Positions 23,691-34,284 of a stretch of 64,000 nucleotides of DNA are shown piece after piece; position 1 is the stretch's first letter, and every line of letters starts with the position of its first letter. The DNA is taken from NCBI RefSeq assembly GCF_050003625.1, contig NC_134398.1, forward strand, positions 57,993,641 to 58,057,640. Direction: 5' to 3'. A program made the translations under genes and the position numbers. Under the pieces are notes generated by a model that was not told the DNA's origin, did no database searches, and was given only the letters and a program-made list of their open reading frames with translations. Origin of the DNA: Haematobia irritans (taxonomy: Eukaryota; Arthropoda; Insecta; Diptera; Muscidae).

Positions 23691-24963
23691 TTTGTTTGCT
23701 TGCGAAGCAAAGGCTGACGAAAAAGCTCGCCATAGTCATCCATCTAGGTCATTCGAACCGGAAGCTCCGGTATCTAACAAAACTATTTTTCATCGTTATC
23801 AAAACTGGTCAACGAAGACTAGACCTCCATTGGGTCTATCACCTTACCCCAAAGTGATAGCAATATTCGGAGCAGAATACTTAGGTGGCAGCAAATGATA
23901 AAGAGCCTGATTTCCACCAAAGTTGACTTAAGTACTGTTGACTCTATGTCAATATCACAACTTGAAGTAAAAATGGGTATGTTGGATCGCCAATTTCTTT
24001 CGCTAGAACAACTACAATCTGAACTCGAATTGTTGGACGGGTCCAATTTCAACGAAAATAACCGAGAACAATTTGATGAAGCGTATTTTGAAATTAGATT
24101 AAACATTTTTGAGCGATTTGGTAATGACGTTTTTTACCACTGGGTTCCTTTCAAGCACACACGTTACCCAACCTAGTATGGCACAAGCAAAGACATCTAT
24201 CTTGCCCAAATTTAACTTAGGTAAATTTTCTGGAAACCACAAAGACTGCTTAGAATTTTTTAACATTTTCACGATGCTTGTACACAATGACAAGGAATTG
24301 TCCCCAATAGCAAAATTTCAATTTTCAAAAGATTATGTCTGATTGACAATGCTGCACGGCTAATACAATCGGTTGGCATTACCCCTGAAAATTATAGCAA
24401 GGCTATTGAGCTATTAAAAGCTCGGTATGATAACAAACGAAGTATTTTTCAGTCACACATAAATGACATTTTTGCCATACAAAAACTTCAAAAACCATCC
24501 ACGTCGATAGTACTTGGATTTATAGACAGCTTCAATTCATACTTGCGTGCCATGCAATCCATAACTACAAACGAACAAATCGCCAATGGTATTATTTTGC
24601 ACTTAATTGTTTCAAAACTTGATCATGAAACACAAACAAAATGGGAAGAAGAAATCGCACTGCACCGGAAAAAAACAAATCTCCACCGACTTACACTTAC
24701 CAACTTGGGACAATCTTGCTTCATTTGTGGAACGTCGATGTAAAACCTTAGAAATACTAGAAAATAGCTAAAGTACACCTTCGCACAAATCTCGTTCGCA
24801 CCCACTTCCCTCAAAACATCACCCACAAGTTTCTTTTGTCACCTCGGAATCCCCATCATCAAAATATCTTCTTTGCAGTATTAGCCCTACACACAGCCCT
24901 TTCAAATGCACTACTATTGTAAACCTTAACGTATCATACAGATTTAACCTAGTTAAAACTAAC
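23691..24963 (+). pseudogene. BEL/Pao retrotransposon gag relic, 5' part
   Basis: In order, the frames show a Gag N-terminal helical region (about 23895-24120, with many acidic and leucine residues), the hallmark LPKFNLGKFSG block near 24206-24240, a following ELSPIAKFQF block, an ARLIQSVGIT-like block, a LKARYDNKR block near 24415, a VSKLDHETQTKWEE block near 24608-24650 and an LPTWDNLASFVERRC block near 24697. These are the conserved steps of BEL/Pao-type Gag (Pao-retrotransposon peptidase neighbourhood). At least three frameshifts (near 24110-24170, near 24335 and between 24650 and 24697) make it non-functional. It is interrupted at 24964 and resumes at 27679. I describe it only and give no repaired protein. 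Confidence 0.75.
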
Positions 24964-25157
24964 AAGTGTATACGGCCGTAAGTTCGGCTAGGCCGAAGCT
25001 TATGTACCCTCCACCATGGATTCCGTAGAAACTTCTTCTAAACACTGCCATCCACAATCGAGTTAATTGGGTTGCGGTAACGCCTACCGATGGCAAGGTA
25101 TCTTAAACCCTCCTAACAACGCCTTATAAATTGTAAGTAAGTGGTATATATTAAATT

Positions 25158-26514
25158 AAAAACAAGTAAGGAAAGTCTAAAGTCGGGCGGGGCCGACTAT
25201 ATTATACCCTGCACCACTTTGTATATCTAAATTTTCGATACCATAGCACATCCGTCCAATGTGTTGGGGGCTATATATAAAGGTTTGTCCCAAATACATA
25301 CATTTAAATATCTCTCGATCTGGACAGAATTTGATAGACTCTATAAAATCTATAGACTCAAAATTTAAGTCGGCTAATGCACTAGAGTGGAACACAATAT
25401 TAGTAAAAAAATGGGAAACATTTAAATCTGAAGCAATTTTAAGGAAACTTCGCAAAAATTTATTTATGATTTATCGCTCGATATATATGTATTAGACGTT
25501 TAGGAAAATTAGAGTCATTTTTACAACTTTTCGATTTTACTTGGCGATTTTACAAGGAAAGTGTTGGTATTTTGACCATTTTTGTCGAAATCAGAAAAAC
25601 ATATATATGGGAGCTATATCTAAATCTGAACCAAATTTGGCACGCATAGCTACAATGCTAATTCTTCTCCCTGTGCAAAATTTCAACTAAATCGGAGTTA
25701 AAAATTGGCCTCTGTGGTCATATGAGTGTAAATCGGGCGAAAGCTATATATGGGAGATATACCTAAATCTGAACCGATTTCAACCAAATTTGGCACGCAT
25801 AGCTACAATGCTAATTCTACTCCCTGTGCAAAATTTCAACTAAATCGGAGCAAAAAATTGGCCTCTGTTGTCATATGAGTGTAAATCGGACGAAAGATAT
25901 ATATGGGAGCTATATCTAAATTTGAACCGATTTCAATAAAATTTACCAAGCATTGGTAGAATGTCAATGCTACCCTCTGTGCAAAATTTCACGAAGATCG
26001 GTAGTAAACTTTGGCCTCTGTGGTCATATGAGTGTAAATCGGACGAAAGATATATATGAGAGCTATATCTAAATCTGAACCGATTTGGCTGATATTTTGC
26101 AAGATTTTCGAGATTGATAAAATATTTGAATGTACGGTATTTCAAGAAAATCGGTTGATAAACACGCTAACTATGACCACATCGGGGATAAATATATATG
26201 ACAGCTATATCTAAATCTGAACCGATTTTTTCCAAAACCAATAGCGATTGTTTCTGTCCCATGAAACGGCCCTATGTCAAATTTGAGGACGATCGGACTT
26301 AAATTGCGAGCTGTACTTTGTGCACAAAATTACATATACAGACAGACGGACGGACGGACAGACAGACAGACAGACAGACATCCCTAAATCGACTCAGAAT
26401 TTAATTCTAAGCCGATCGGTATACTAAAAGATGGGTCTATGACCACTATTTCTTGGCGTTACATACAAATGCACAAACTTATTATACCCTGTACCACAGT
26501 AGTGGTGAAGGGTA
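25158..26514 (-). mobile_element. 153-B element, nested copy
   Basis: This is nearly the same sequence as 19013-20385. Landmarks fall at 25614, 25757 (a 10-bp deletion makes this step 143), 25910, 26063 and 26205 (the 142-bp terminal unit). The (GTCY)n tract is near 26340-26380, and the ends are aaaacaagtaaggaaagtct and gtggtgaagggtataaa. Confidence 0.8.
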
Positions 26515-26769
26515 TAAAGACCGATTAAATACGTATATAATTCAGTTTGGCAAAATTCTCTATAGAAATAAAATTTTGATAAAACTTTCTATAGAAATGA
26601 AATTTTAACAAAATTTTGTATAGGAATAAAATTTTGACAAAAATTTCTATAGAAATAAAATTTTGGTAGATTATTTTTGGTTCGAGTGGCTACCATGAGT
26701 ATGAACCAATATGGACCAATTTATGTGTGATTGGGGATCGGCTATATATAACAATGGACTAAATATTCT

Positions 26770-26815
26770 AAGTGAGTCTGAAACGTAATCGGACTGCCCC
26801 TTTAACCTAACCCAA
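26770..26815 (+). mobile_element. Short LINE 3'-tail insertion
   Basis: The sequence ttctaagtgagtctgaaacg followed by taatcggactg and taacctaaccc matches the 3' end of the LINE at 57720-57782 (the LINE version, not the SINE version, of this region). It is an extremely 5'-truncated copy. Confidence 0.6.
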
Positions 26816-27678
26816 CTATAGACCGATATGGACCAATTTTGGTATGGTTGTTAGCGACCATATACTAACAACACGTTCCAAATTTGAACCGGATCGAATG
26901 AATTTTGCTGATCCAAGAGGCTCCGGAGGTCAAATCTGGAGAACGGTTTTATGGGGGCTATATATAATTATGGACCGATATAGACAATTCTGGCATGGTT
27001 GTTAGAGACCATATACTAACATCATGTACCAAATGTCAGCCGGATCGGATGAAATTTGCTTCTCTTTGAGGCTCCGCAAGCCAAATCTGGGGATCGGTTC
27101 ATATGGGGGCTATATATAATTAAGGACCGATATGGACCAATTTTTGCATGGTTGTTAGAGACCATATACCAACATCATGTACCAAATTTCAGCCGGGTCC
27201 GATGAAATTTGCTTCTCTTTGAGGCTCCGCAAGCCAAATGTGGGGATCGGTTTATATAGGGGCTATATATCATTATGGACTGATGTGGACCAATTTTTGC
27301 GTGGTTGTTAGAGACCATATACCAACACCATGTACCAAATTTCAGCCGTATCGGATGAAATATGCTCCTCTTAGAGGCTCCGCAAGCCAAATCTGGGGGT
27401 CCGTTTATATGGGGGCTATACGTAAAAGTGAACCGATATGGCAATACCGATATTGCAATACCATCCGACCTACATCAACAAAAACTTGTACCAAGTTTCA
27501 AGTCGATAGCTTGTTTCGTTCGGAGGTTAGCGTGACGGACGGACATGCTTAGATCGATTCAGAGTTTCACCACGAACCAGAATATATATACTTTATGTAG
27601 TCTTAGAGCAATATTCCGATGTTTACAAACGGAATGACAAAGTTAATATACCCCCCATACTATGGTGGAGGGTATAAA

Positions 27679-27950
27679 AAGCTTTGCTTAAACTGTCTTC
27701 GGCTAATCACCTTGTAAGCAAGTGTTCGTCCATCAACAAATGCCAACAGTCCAAAAACAGTCACCACACCCTATTGCACATTGAGAGAGAAAATAAGTCC
27801 ATAACACATTCGACTCCAATTAACACCACAGAACAGTCATCGATCACACTGAAGGTATCCCAGACAAGGCTACCAGTGTAGCCTTGCCAATGAATACACA
27901 CAGTTTATAGATGAATACATCAGCTTAGCACAAATGAAAGAGGTTTCAGA
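27679..27950 (+). pseudogene. BEL/Pao gag-pol relic, continuation
   Basis: Immediately after the nested element the coding relic resumes with a CCHC-type zinc-knuckle region. A first C-x2-C (KLCLNCL) is in one frame, and then NHLVSKC ... NKCQQ and SHHTLLH follow in the next frame. About 50 codons later comes a short YISLAQMKEV block that resembles the start of a BEL/Pao reverse-transcriptase domain. The protease region between them appears deleted. The 153-A' element at about 27950 cuts off the rest. Confidence 0.65.
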
Positions 27951-28712
27951 TTTAGGACCACAAATAGGTGAACCGAATATGGTGTGTATCGATCTATGGT
28001 TTGTTATAGCCCCCATATAAACCAATCTCACGATTTTACTTCTTGAGTTACTAGAAACAGTAGTTTTTAACCAATTTGCATCAAATTTAACATCTAGAAG
28101 TTGTTTTAGGACAATAAATAGGTGTTCCGAATATATTGTATTATGTAGGGTTTTCAGAACCACAATTTGGTGTGTGTAGGTGCATTTTTTTGGCATAGCA
28201 ACCATGTAGACTGATCTCCCGATTTAAGTCCTTGGCCGTATATAAACCGTGATTTTTGGTAAATGCGATTTCTGTTCTTGATGGTATTGAAGGCGCACGA
28301 ATCATGAACATTGCTTAAAACTGAATGTAAAATTTCCAGATTTTACTTCTAGTAATCATTTGAATTATGAGTGTAACATTCTACAGATTATAAATTACAA
28401 ATCAAGGCGTCATTCCATCATTTATCTTGCGCACTTACACGAGATGTTTATGATACCTCAAAACCTCAACCAAAAATGGTTCTTATAAATCCAGAAACTG
28501 ATTTAGTCTTCATAGATAAAACCTTTAAATTTATCTTCGGGAAGTGTAATGGTTGTATTGATCTGCTTCGGAGAATATCTGTCTGAAATCTTTTATATAA
28601 AATCAAGTAACTCGCAACGACGAAGAGTTTTCAAAAGAAACAATTATATTTGATTCATGTTGGTGGATATTTAAGATTCGGTCCAGCCGAACTTTCTGTT
28701 GTATATACTTGT
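27951..28712 (+). mobile_element. 153-A' element, truncated
   Basis: It contains one tatagcccccatataaacc landmark, diverged units, and the 3' end gattcggtccagccgaactt followed by tatatacttgtttt. It is older than the 2677 copy, to judge by its hairpin substitutions. Confidence 0.6.
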
Positions 28713-28945
28713 TTTTTTTTTTTTTACTAAAATTGTGTTTTGTCCTAGGGCTTTAGCCGATGAATGTTGTAAGTCTAGTGTTTATGTAGAAGTGTAGGAA
28801 ATGTTATCCGAATCGGTTCAGATTACAATATAGACGGGAATATAAACCTTTATATAGCTCCCATTAAATTTTGAATGATTAGAAATGGTATGAAAAAAAT
28901 TGATATACAAAGTGGCCTCTCCCGTCTTTAGGCTTTCCTTACTTA
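28713..28945 (+). mobile_element. 153-B 3'-end relic
   Basis: This is the decayed 3' part of 153-B (atcggttcagattacaatat, acctttatatagctccca), ending ctcccgtctttaggctttcc and ttactta. Confidence 0.5.
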
Positions 28946-29433
28946 TTATATTTAAATGAAAAGTTAGAGTTTTCCTACAAAAAGGATTTAGCGATTATTC
29001 TGACCTTTTTCAGCTTTTTAGGTGTCCTGTTTGGGGGGAATTTTGTCGTGTTCGTTGAACTATTTCTAATAACATTATCAAAGGACTAGTATTTGATACT
29101 AATTATGCTTTTTAGATCTTTAAGTGTGCCGAATGTCACTAACTTATCGGCGGCAGTTCTAGTAACAAATTAAATGTAATCTTTAGAGAATCATAACGTC
29201 GACCTGAAATATCCCCAACAGTTGGAACTACTTATACTGTGAATATGTATATTTACATTTCTTTGAATTATCTTATTTGCGATGACAGGTGTACTCTTTC
29301 TTTAGCATTTCCAACGAAATGAAACCAGGTTGTTTTTACTGGTATTTATTAAATTTTAAATACAGGTACTAAAAAAGAATGGTAATCCCATCTAATTGGA
29401 AAGAAATTTTTGGCAACACACTTACGACATCTG
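28946..29433. promoter_or_regulatory. Distal upstream region of the 29609 gene
   Basis: This is non-repetitive sequence between the last repeat and the proximal promoter. It holds one CAGGTAC (29363-29369) and one CAGGTGT (29286-29292), related to but not matching the consensus Zelda heptamer. Nothing else is recognised. Confidence 0.35.
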
Positions 29434-29478
29434 CTACCTGTTACCACAGATTTATTGCAAGCTTAATGTTGCTACCTG
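29434..29478 (-). promoter_or_regulatory. Two CAGGTAG (TAGteam/Zelda-type) sites
   Basis: CTACCTG, the complement of CAGGTAG, occurs at 29434-29440 and 29472-29478, about 101 and 63 bp upstream of the predicted start of transcription. CAGGTAG is the optimal site of the pioneer factor Zelda in Drosophila, enriched just upstream of the first zygotic genes. Its use in this fly is inference. Confidence 0.6.
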
Positions 29479-29502
29479 TACTAATACACTCTTTTTCTAT
29501 AG

Positions 29503-29539
29503 TATATAAACTGGGCGGATGATGAAAATTATTCAGTTT
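29503..29539 (+). promoter_or_regulatory. TATA box and TCAGTTT initiator
   Basis: TATATAAA is at 29503-29510 and an arthropod initiator TCAGTTT at 29533-29539. With +1 at A29535 the TATA starts at -32, the canonical spacing. A partial downstream element (ccaacg) lies near 29553. This implies a focused promoter and a 74-nt 5' leader. Confidence 0.75.
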
Positions 29540-29608
29540 AAAACTTCAACGTCCAACGTTAACAAGGCTCTAAGTCTAATATAATATATTAAAATTTACA
29601 AATTTAAA

Positions 29609-31609
29609 ATGGTTTCCGAAATAAAGAACAGCGGTAGCTATTCTCAAGCTTCAAAGAAAAATGATGCAGTAACAATGTCACCATGTGTGGAAGAAATGAT
29701 CAAGAAATTTGAAATACAAATTGGAGGTACTACAAAAAGTTTAAGTACTAAAATCTCATCGGAATGGAAACCGTCATCTTTGATTGTGAGTCAGATGACT
29801 TTATTATTTGAAAAAGAAATTTGTCAACCCAGCGCAACTGGAAAGCCAGTTACATATCCAAACCATGTAGAAGAAGAAAAATTGGATAAACCATTGGGAC
29901 CTCGTTTTGCTGACGACGCAAAAACCAATGGCCTACTTCCAAATTCTGCAGTAAAATTATCGAATGAAAAAGAAAATGGAAATTCATTTAGCAAACTGTC
30001 AGTAAAAGATAAAGCTTCAATGTTTATACAAAAATTTTCTAATTGTGGTCTAAGGGAAAATTTCAAATTAGAACGCAATCTTGGCGATAAACATGATTTT
30101 ACTAATGCTTTGGAAAATTGTTACAAAGAAGAACTGGAATTACCGGAGTTAGAGGGAACCGAAGAAAAAGAATGTTGTAATCAGGCTAAGTCGAGATTCA
30201 TAGAATTCAATGAATCTTTCGAGAAGATATACAAATCAATAGTTGAAGAAGAGATCAAAGGACCTAAATCTCCCATGTCGAAGGATGTTGAGAAAAAATT
30301 TAGAGAACTAGGAGAACCAAAATCCATGTCCAACCAATGTTCAAAGTTGGTTCTTCATCCCAATAGTGCAGCTGAATCTCGGGATAAACTATTGACACCT
30401 TTAAGAAAATCTTCTGATTTCAACAGGGATCCATACTCAACTCCAATTAGAGGTCATCCAAAGAATAAGAAGAGAAACAATCTCATGGAACTCTTCAGTC
30501 CAAGAACAAATACAGAACATCGGGAAACTAATTCAACATATGTCACAACGCCAATATTGCAATCCTTATCAGAAGGCATGGAGAAAACATTTTCGTATGT
30601 AAATGGAACTCCCTCAAAAACCCCACTAGCATATTCAACACCAATTAAATTCGAAGGAAAACAGAATTTGAGTGTGGCATTTGGCAAAAGTGGAATTCAC
30701 AAGCAGTTGTTTAGTCCTATTGCAATACCTTTGAATAAGCAGAGGTACAGCGGTCTCAATCAAAAAACTTTGGAGAATAATCAAAGCAAAACTTATCAAC
30801 GATCTATCGACGTATCACATAGTTATTTTGAAGATCATTCAGAATTTTCTACTCTAAACGAAGTGGATTCTAATGCGGATCCTCATAAGCAGAATTTAAA
30901 TCCTAGACTCTCAGTCAAGGATCTCACATTTAATATGGCCCATGGCGATGCGCAGAAAACCTCATGCTTTTGGATAAAAACTTCAGACATATTTATGGCT
31001 TTGGAGATATACAAAAAGGATGCAGATAGACTGAAATTGCTATATGAGATTTTTCTACAAAAAAGTTGTGAAACCAAAGATATGCACTTTGGTATTGATG
31101 GACAAAAATTCTCTATTTTCACAAATACTAACACCATTAATAACGCAATATTGAAGCAACTACCCAAAAGTAACAAAATGTCATGCTACTGGTTTATGAC
31201 CGGGGATTTAATCATACCATTCAGTGGAAAACTTTTACCATCGGAGAAAATTAAAAATCTCTTTACATTTATCATGGCAACTACTGATGCTATACAATGC
31301 ATAAATTTCGGGGTCGATGATTTAGATTTCTCCAATGTTAAACAGTATTGGAGCCAAAGTCAACATGAAGAACGATTTGATAATTTGACTTCATCTCATT
31401 ATTCATCAATGGCGAAGCAATCACTTCTTGGCTCGGATTATGAAAGTGAAGACCTTGAGGAAACAGAAAAAAGCTTTGTCAAGGACTCATACTCCAATGG
31501 AAATATTTGCACTCAACAAAGTATATACGCCTGGCCTCATAGAAAACTTGTACCCATCAGTGACTTGGACCATTCCGATTATGGAAGTGGAGATACTGAT
31601 GAAAACTAA
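29609..31609 (+). CDS. Intronless gene, Cdk-site protein with duplicated C-terminal module
   Basis: The single open frame gives 666 residues. The start is chosen because ATG 29609 is the first in frame, lies in a good insect context (aaaATGG), and follows a TATA/initiator promoter by 74 nt. I do not recognise the family. Residues 50-240 hold several short hydrophobic-acidic segments (SSLIVSQMTLLFEKEI at 56-71, SVKDKASMFIQKF at 131-143). Residues 220-370 are a disordered-looking, basic region with about ten S/T-P sites, three of them full Cdk consensus (T263, T278, T344) and two LFSP motifs (295-298, 367-370). Residues 452-504 and 525-577 are an ungapped internal repeat (SC[FY]Wx2T[SG]D ... 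FG[IV]D ... FS). The C-terminus (608-666) is acidic. No signal peptide or membrane segment is seen. The intact frame, surrounded by decayed repeats, argues for selection. The promoter suggests early zygotic expression; function is unknown. Confidence 0.85.
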   Translation: MVSEIKNSGSYSQASKKNDAVTMSPCVEEMIKKFEIQIGGTTKSLSTKISSEWKPSSLIVSQMTLLFEKEICQPSATGKPVTYPNHVEEEKLDKPLGPRFADDAKTNGLLPNSAVKLSNEKENGNSFSKLSVKDKASMFIQKFSNCGLRENFKLERNLGDKHDFTNALENCYKEELELPELEGTEEKECCNQAKSRFIEFNESFEKIYKSIVEEEIKGPKSPMSKDVEKKFRELGEPKSMSNQCSKLVLHPNSAAESRDKLLTPLRKSSDFNRDPYSTPIRGHPKNKKRNNLMELFSPRTNTEHRETNSTYVTTPILQSLSEGMEKTFSYVNGTPSKTPLAYSTPIKFEGKQNLSVAFGKSGIHKQLFSPIAIPLNKQRYSGLNQKTLENNQSKTYQRSIDVSHSYFEDHSEFSTLNEVDSNADPHKQNLNPRLSVKDLTFNMAHGDAQKTSCFWIKTSDIFMALEIYKKDADRLKLLYEIFLQKSCETKDMHFGIDGQKFSIFTNTNTINNAILKQLPKSNKMSCYWFMTGDLIIPFSGKLLPSEKIKNLFTFIMATTDAIQCINFGVDDLDFSNVKQYWSQSQHEERFDNLTSSHYSSMAKQSLLGSDYESEDLEETEKSFVKDSYSNGNICTQQSIYAWPHRKLVPISDLDHSDYGSGDTDEN

Positions 31610-31712
31610 GCTAGAACTATTTCGACGATTGACTAACATAAATGTTTTTCAAGGTAAAAACCGTAAAAGTCAGAAAATTTCTCTAGATTTTGTGCAATTA
31701 CACATATTTTAG

Positions 31713-31738
31713 AATAAACAATGTAAACAGAGAATAAA
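31713..31738 (+). terminator. Tandem polyadenylation signals
   Basis: AATAAA occurs at 31713-31718 and 31733-31738, about 105 and 125 nt after the stop codon of the 29609 gene, giving a short 3' UTR. A further aataaaa lies near 31810. Confidence 0.65.
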
Positions 31739-32071
31739 TTGTAATATAACACTGTAAATTATGACAAAGATATTTTAATTTTCATAAATTTGTGTAGACT
31801 ATTCATATAGAATAAAAATATAATGATAAAAAATTAAGCACAATTTTTGCAAAGTTTTGGCGAGATATGTAGTAGTATTAGTAAAAGTATATAATTTTGT
31901 TTTTACAAAATACATTATAAATAATCAGCAACGGCATATAGTCTGTTGTATGCAATATTTCCTTAGTGTACATATATAGAAAGCACTGTTTTCAGGCATA
32001 CATAAATTTTGTTAAATATATTCCAGATATGTTCAGAAGATTCTGAAAAGATGTTCAACATTACATACTAA
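31739..32071. other. Downstream spacer with repeat scrap
   Basis: No gene is seen. 32015-32068 (tattccagatatgttcagaa ... gttcaacattacat) is a fragment of the right part of the two-tRNA-like element. Confidence 0.45.
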
Positions 32072-32390
32072 ATATATTCTGTGTCGATCTGAGCATGTCC
32101 GTCCGTCCGTCCGTCTGTTGAAATCACTCTAACTTCCGAACGAAACAAGCTATCGACTTGAAACTTGACACAAGTAGTTGTCATTAATGTAGGTCGGATG
32201 GTATTGCAAATGGGCCATAGCGGTCCACTTTTACGTATAGCCCCCATATAAACGGACCCCCAAATTTGGCTTGCGAGGCCTCTAAGAGAAGCAAATTTCA
32301 TCCGATCTGGCTGAAATTTGGTACATGGTGTTAGTAAATGGTCTCTAACAACCATGCAGGAATTGGTTCCTATCATTCAATAATTACATA

Positions 32391-33676
32391 AAGGGTGATA
32401 CGGTCAAAATTTGGTCAAGGGAAAACGCGTGTAAATCGGTGAAATCGTTTATTTAAAAAATCAAATTAAATTTCTTTTTCAAGTTCAATTAGTATAAAAT
32501 TCAGGAAAAATATTCAGTTAGGCTTTCGCTTTTCCAAATCCGAATTGCCGCCTTGTCCACCTTCTTCGCCGCAGAAAGCCAGTTTGCCTTGAACTGCTGC
32601 TCGTCCTTAGCAGTTTTTTTGGTCTTCTTTAGGTTCCGCTTGACAACAGCCCAGTATTTCTCAATTGGGCGGAGCTCTGGCGTGTTGGGAGGGTTCTTGT
32701 CCTTGGGAACCACCTGCACGTTGTTGGCGGCGTACCACTCCATGGCCTTTTTACCGTAATGGCAAGATGCCAAATCCGGCCAAAACAGTACGGAACAACC
32801 GTGTTTCTTCAGGAAAGGCAGCAGACGTTTATTCAAACACTCTTTCACGTAAATTTCTTGGTTGACAGTCCCGGAAGCTATGAAAATGCTGCTTTTCAAG
32901 CCACAGGTACAGATGGTTTGCCAAACCAGATATTTCTTTGCGAACTTTGACAGTTTTATGTGCTTGAAAATATCTGTTATCTTTCCCCTTCCATTTGCCG
33001 TATAAAACTTCTGTCCCGGAAGCTGCTTGTAGTCGGCTTTGACGTAGGTTTCGTCGTCCATTACCACGCAGTCAAACTTCGTCAGCATCGTCGTGTACAG
33101 CCTCCGGGATCGCGCTTTGGCCGTCGTATTTTGTTTATCATCGCGATTTGGAGTCACTACCTTCTTGTAAGTTGATAGTCCGGCTCGTTTTTTGGCTCGA
33201 TGCACGGTTGTAGACAATACACCCAGCTTATTTGCGGCATCTCGGAGAGAAAGGTTAGGGTTTCGCTTGAAACTACCGGCAATTCTCTTTGTCGTCTCAG
33301 CGGCTTCCGGTTTTCGATTTCCCCCCGATCCAGACTTCCTGGCTGTCGACAAACGTTCCCCAAACACTTTAATTACATTTGTTACGGTTGATTTGGCAAC
33401 ACTTTAATTACATTTGTTACGGTTGATTTGGCAACTTTTAGCGATTTTGCCAGCTTTGCGTGAAAGTAGCTCGGATTTTCGCGATGCGCGAGCAAAATTT
33501 TGATACGCTGCTCTTCTTGCTTGGACGGCATTTTGACAACTGAAGAGTGAATTCCAAAATCAAAATAGGAGCAACATTCTACACACACACCTTAAAAATG
33601 AGGGGTGTTTTTTAAATGCAAAATTGAAAGAAATACGTCAAATTTATATTGACCAAATTTTGACCGTATCACCCTT
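32391..33676 (-). mobile_element. ITm/mariner element, copy 1 (1286 bp)
   Basis: The terminal inverted repeats read AAGGGTGATACGGTCAAAAT and continue tttggtca. TA flanks both ends (32389-32390, 33677-33678), and the surrounding sequence is one interrupted 153-bp unit. It encodes a broken transposase on the minus strand. Confidence 0.9.
32501..33531 (-). pseudogene. DD37E Tc1/mariner-type transposase, disrupted
   Basis: The ATG at 33529-33531 starts an MPSKQEEQRIKILLAH segment. A helix-turn-helix region follows (NPSYFHAKLAKSL, then a second HTH near LSLRDAANKLGV) and then the catalytic domain: MDDETYVK (first D), WPDLASCHYGK (second D) and ELRPIEKYW (E). There are 37 residues between the second D and E, so this is the DD37E group known from mosquitoes and other insects rather than DD34D mariner or DD34E Tc1. 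Two lesions break it: a 35-bp tandem duplication (33366-33435) shifts the frame after about 45 codons, and a 41-bp deletion near 32545 (relative to copy 2) removes C-terminal sequence. Start-to-stop distance here is 1014 nt; undoing both changes gives 1020 nt. Confidence 0.9.
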
Positions 33677-34284
33677 TATAGCTCCCATATAAACCGATCC
33701 ACAGATTTGACCTCCGGTGCCTTTTGCAGAAGCAAAATTCATCCGATCTGGTTGAAATTTGGTAAGTGGTGTTAGTATATGATATTTAGCAACCATGCCA
33801 AAAGTGGTCTATATCAGTCCACAATCATATATAGCCCCCATATAAAACGATCCCGAGATTTGGTTTTGGACCCTCTTGGAAGAGCAAATTTCATCCGAGT
33901 GAGTTGAAATTTGATACATTGTACTAGTATATGGCCGTTAACAACCATGCCTAACGGTCTATAGTTATATAAAGCCCTCAGATAAATCGATCCCCAATCA
34001 CACAAAACTTGGTCCATATCAAGTTCATAATTGTATATAGCCCTCATATAAGCGACCCCCATATTTCAATTCTGGCTCTCTACGTACCGTGCAAAAAGTC
34101 CATATCGATTCGTAATTATTTGTAGACTTAACTATTCATAACTTTTTGTCTAATATATACCACGTATGGACTAACTCACAATTTAGAAAACGATGTTAAG
34201 AAGGTTTAAGATACCACAACCCAAGTAATTCGATTGTGAATGACAGTCTTTCGTAGAAGTTTCTACGCAATCCATGGTGGAGGG

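Larger units (their letters stand above)
24964..27678 (-). mobile_element. 153-A element inserted into BEL/Pao gag
   Basis: The minus-strand 3' end (gtatacggccgtaagttcgg) is at 24964 and the 5' end (ggtggagggtataaaa) at 27678. In between lie a 153-B element (25158-26514), a 29-bp satellite stretch (about 26540-26670), a short LINE tail (26770-26815) and several 153-bp units. The reading frame of gag rejoins precisely across it, without an obvious target duplication. Confidence 0.75.
32072..34284 (+). mobile_element. 153-A element split by mariner and a hAT-like MITE
   Basis: It is 5'-truncated, starting at the (GTCC)n tract. The array is interrupted at 32391-33676 by a DD37E mariner between tataattacata and tagctcccatat. 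The 3' part continues to ccatggtggaggg at 34284, where the inverted-repeat structure begins. The missing 3' terminus lies inverted at 34639-34687. Confidence 0.75.

Noticed and set aside
31428..31712. 94-codon frame overlapping the end of the 29609 gene
   Set aside because: It is an out-of-frame shadow of the real gene with no independent start signals.
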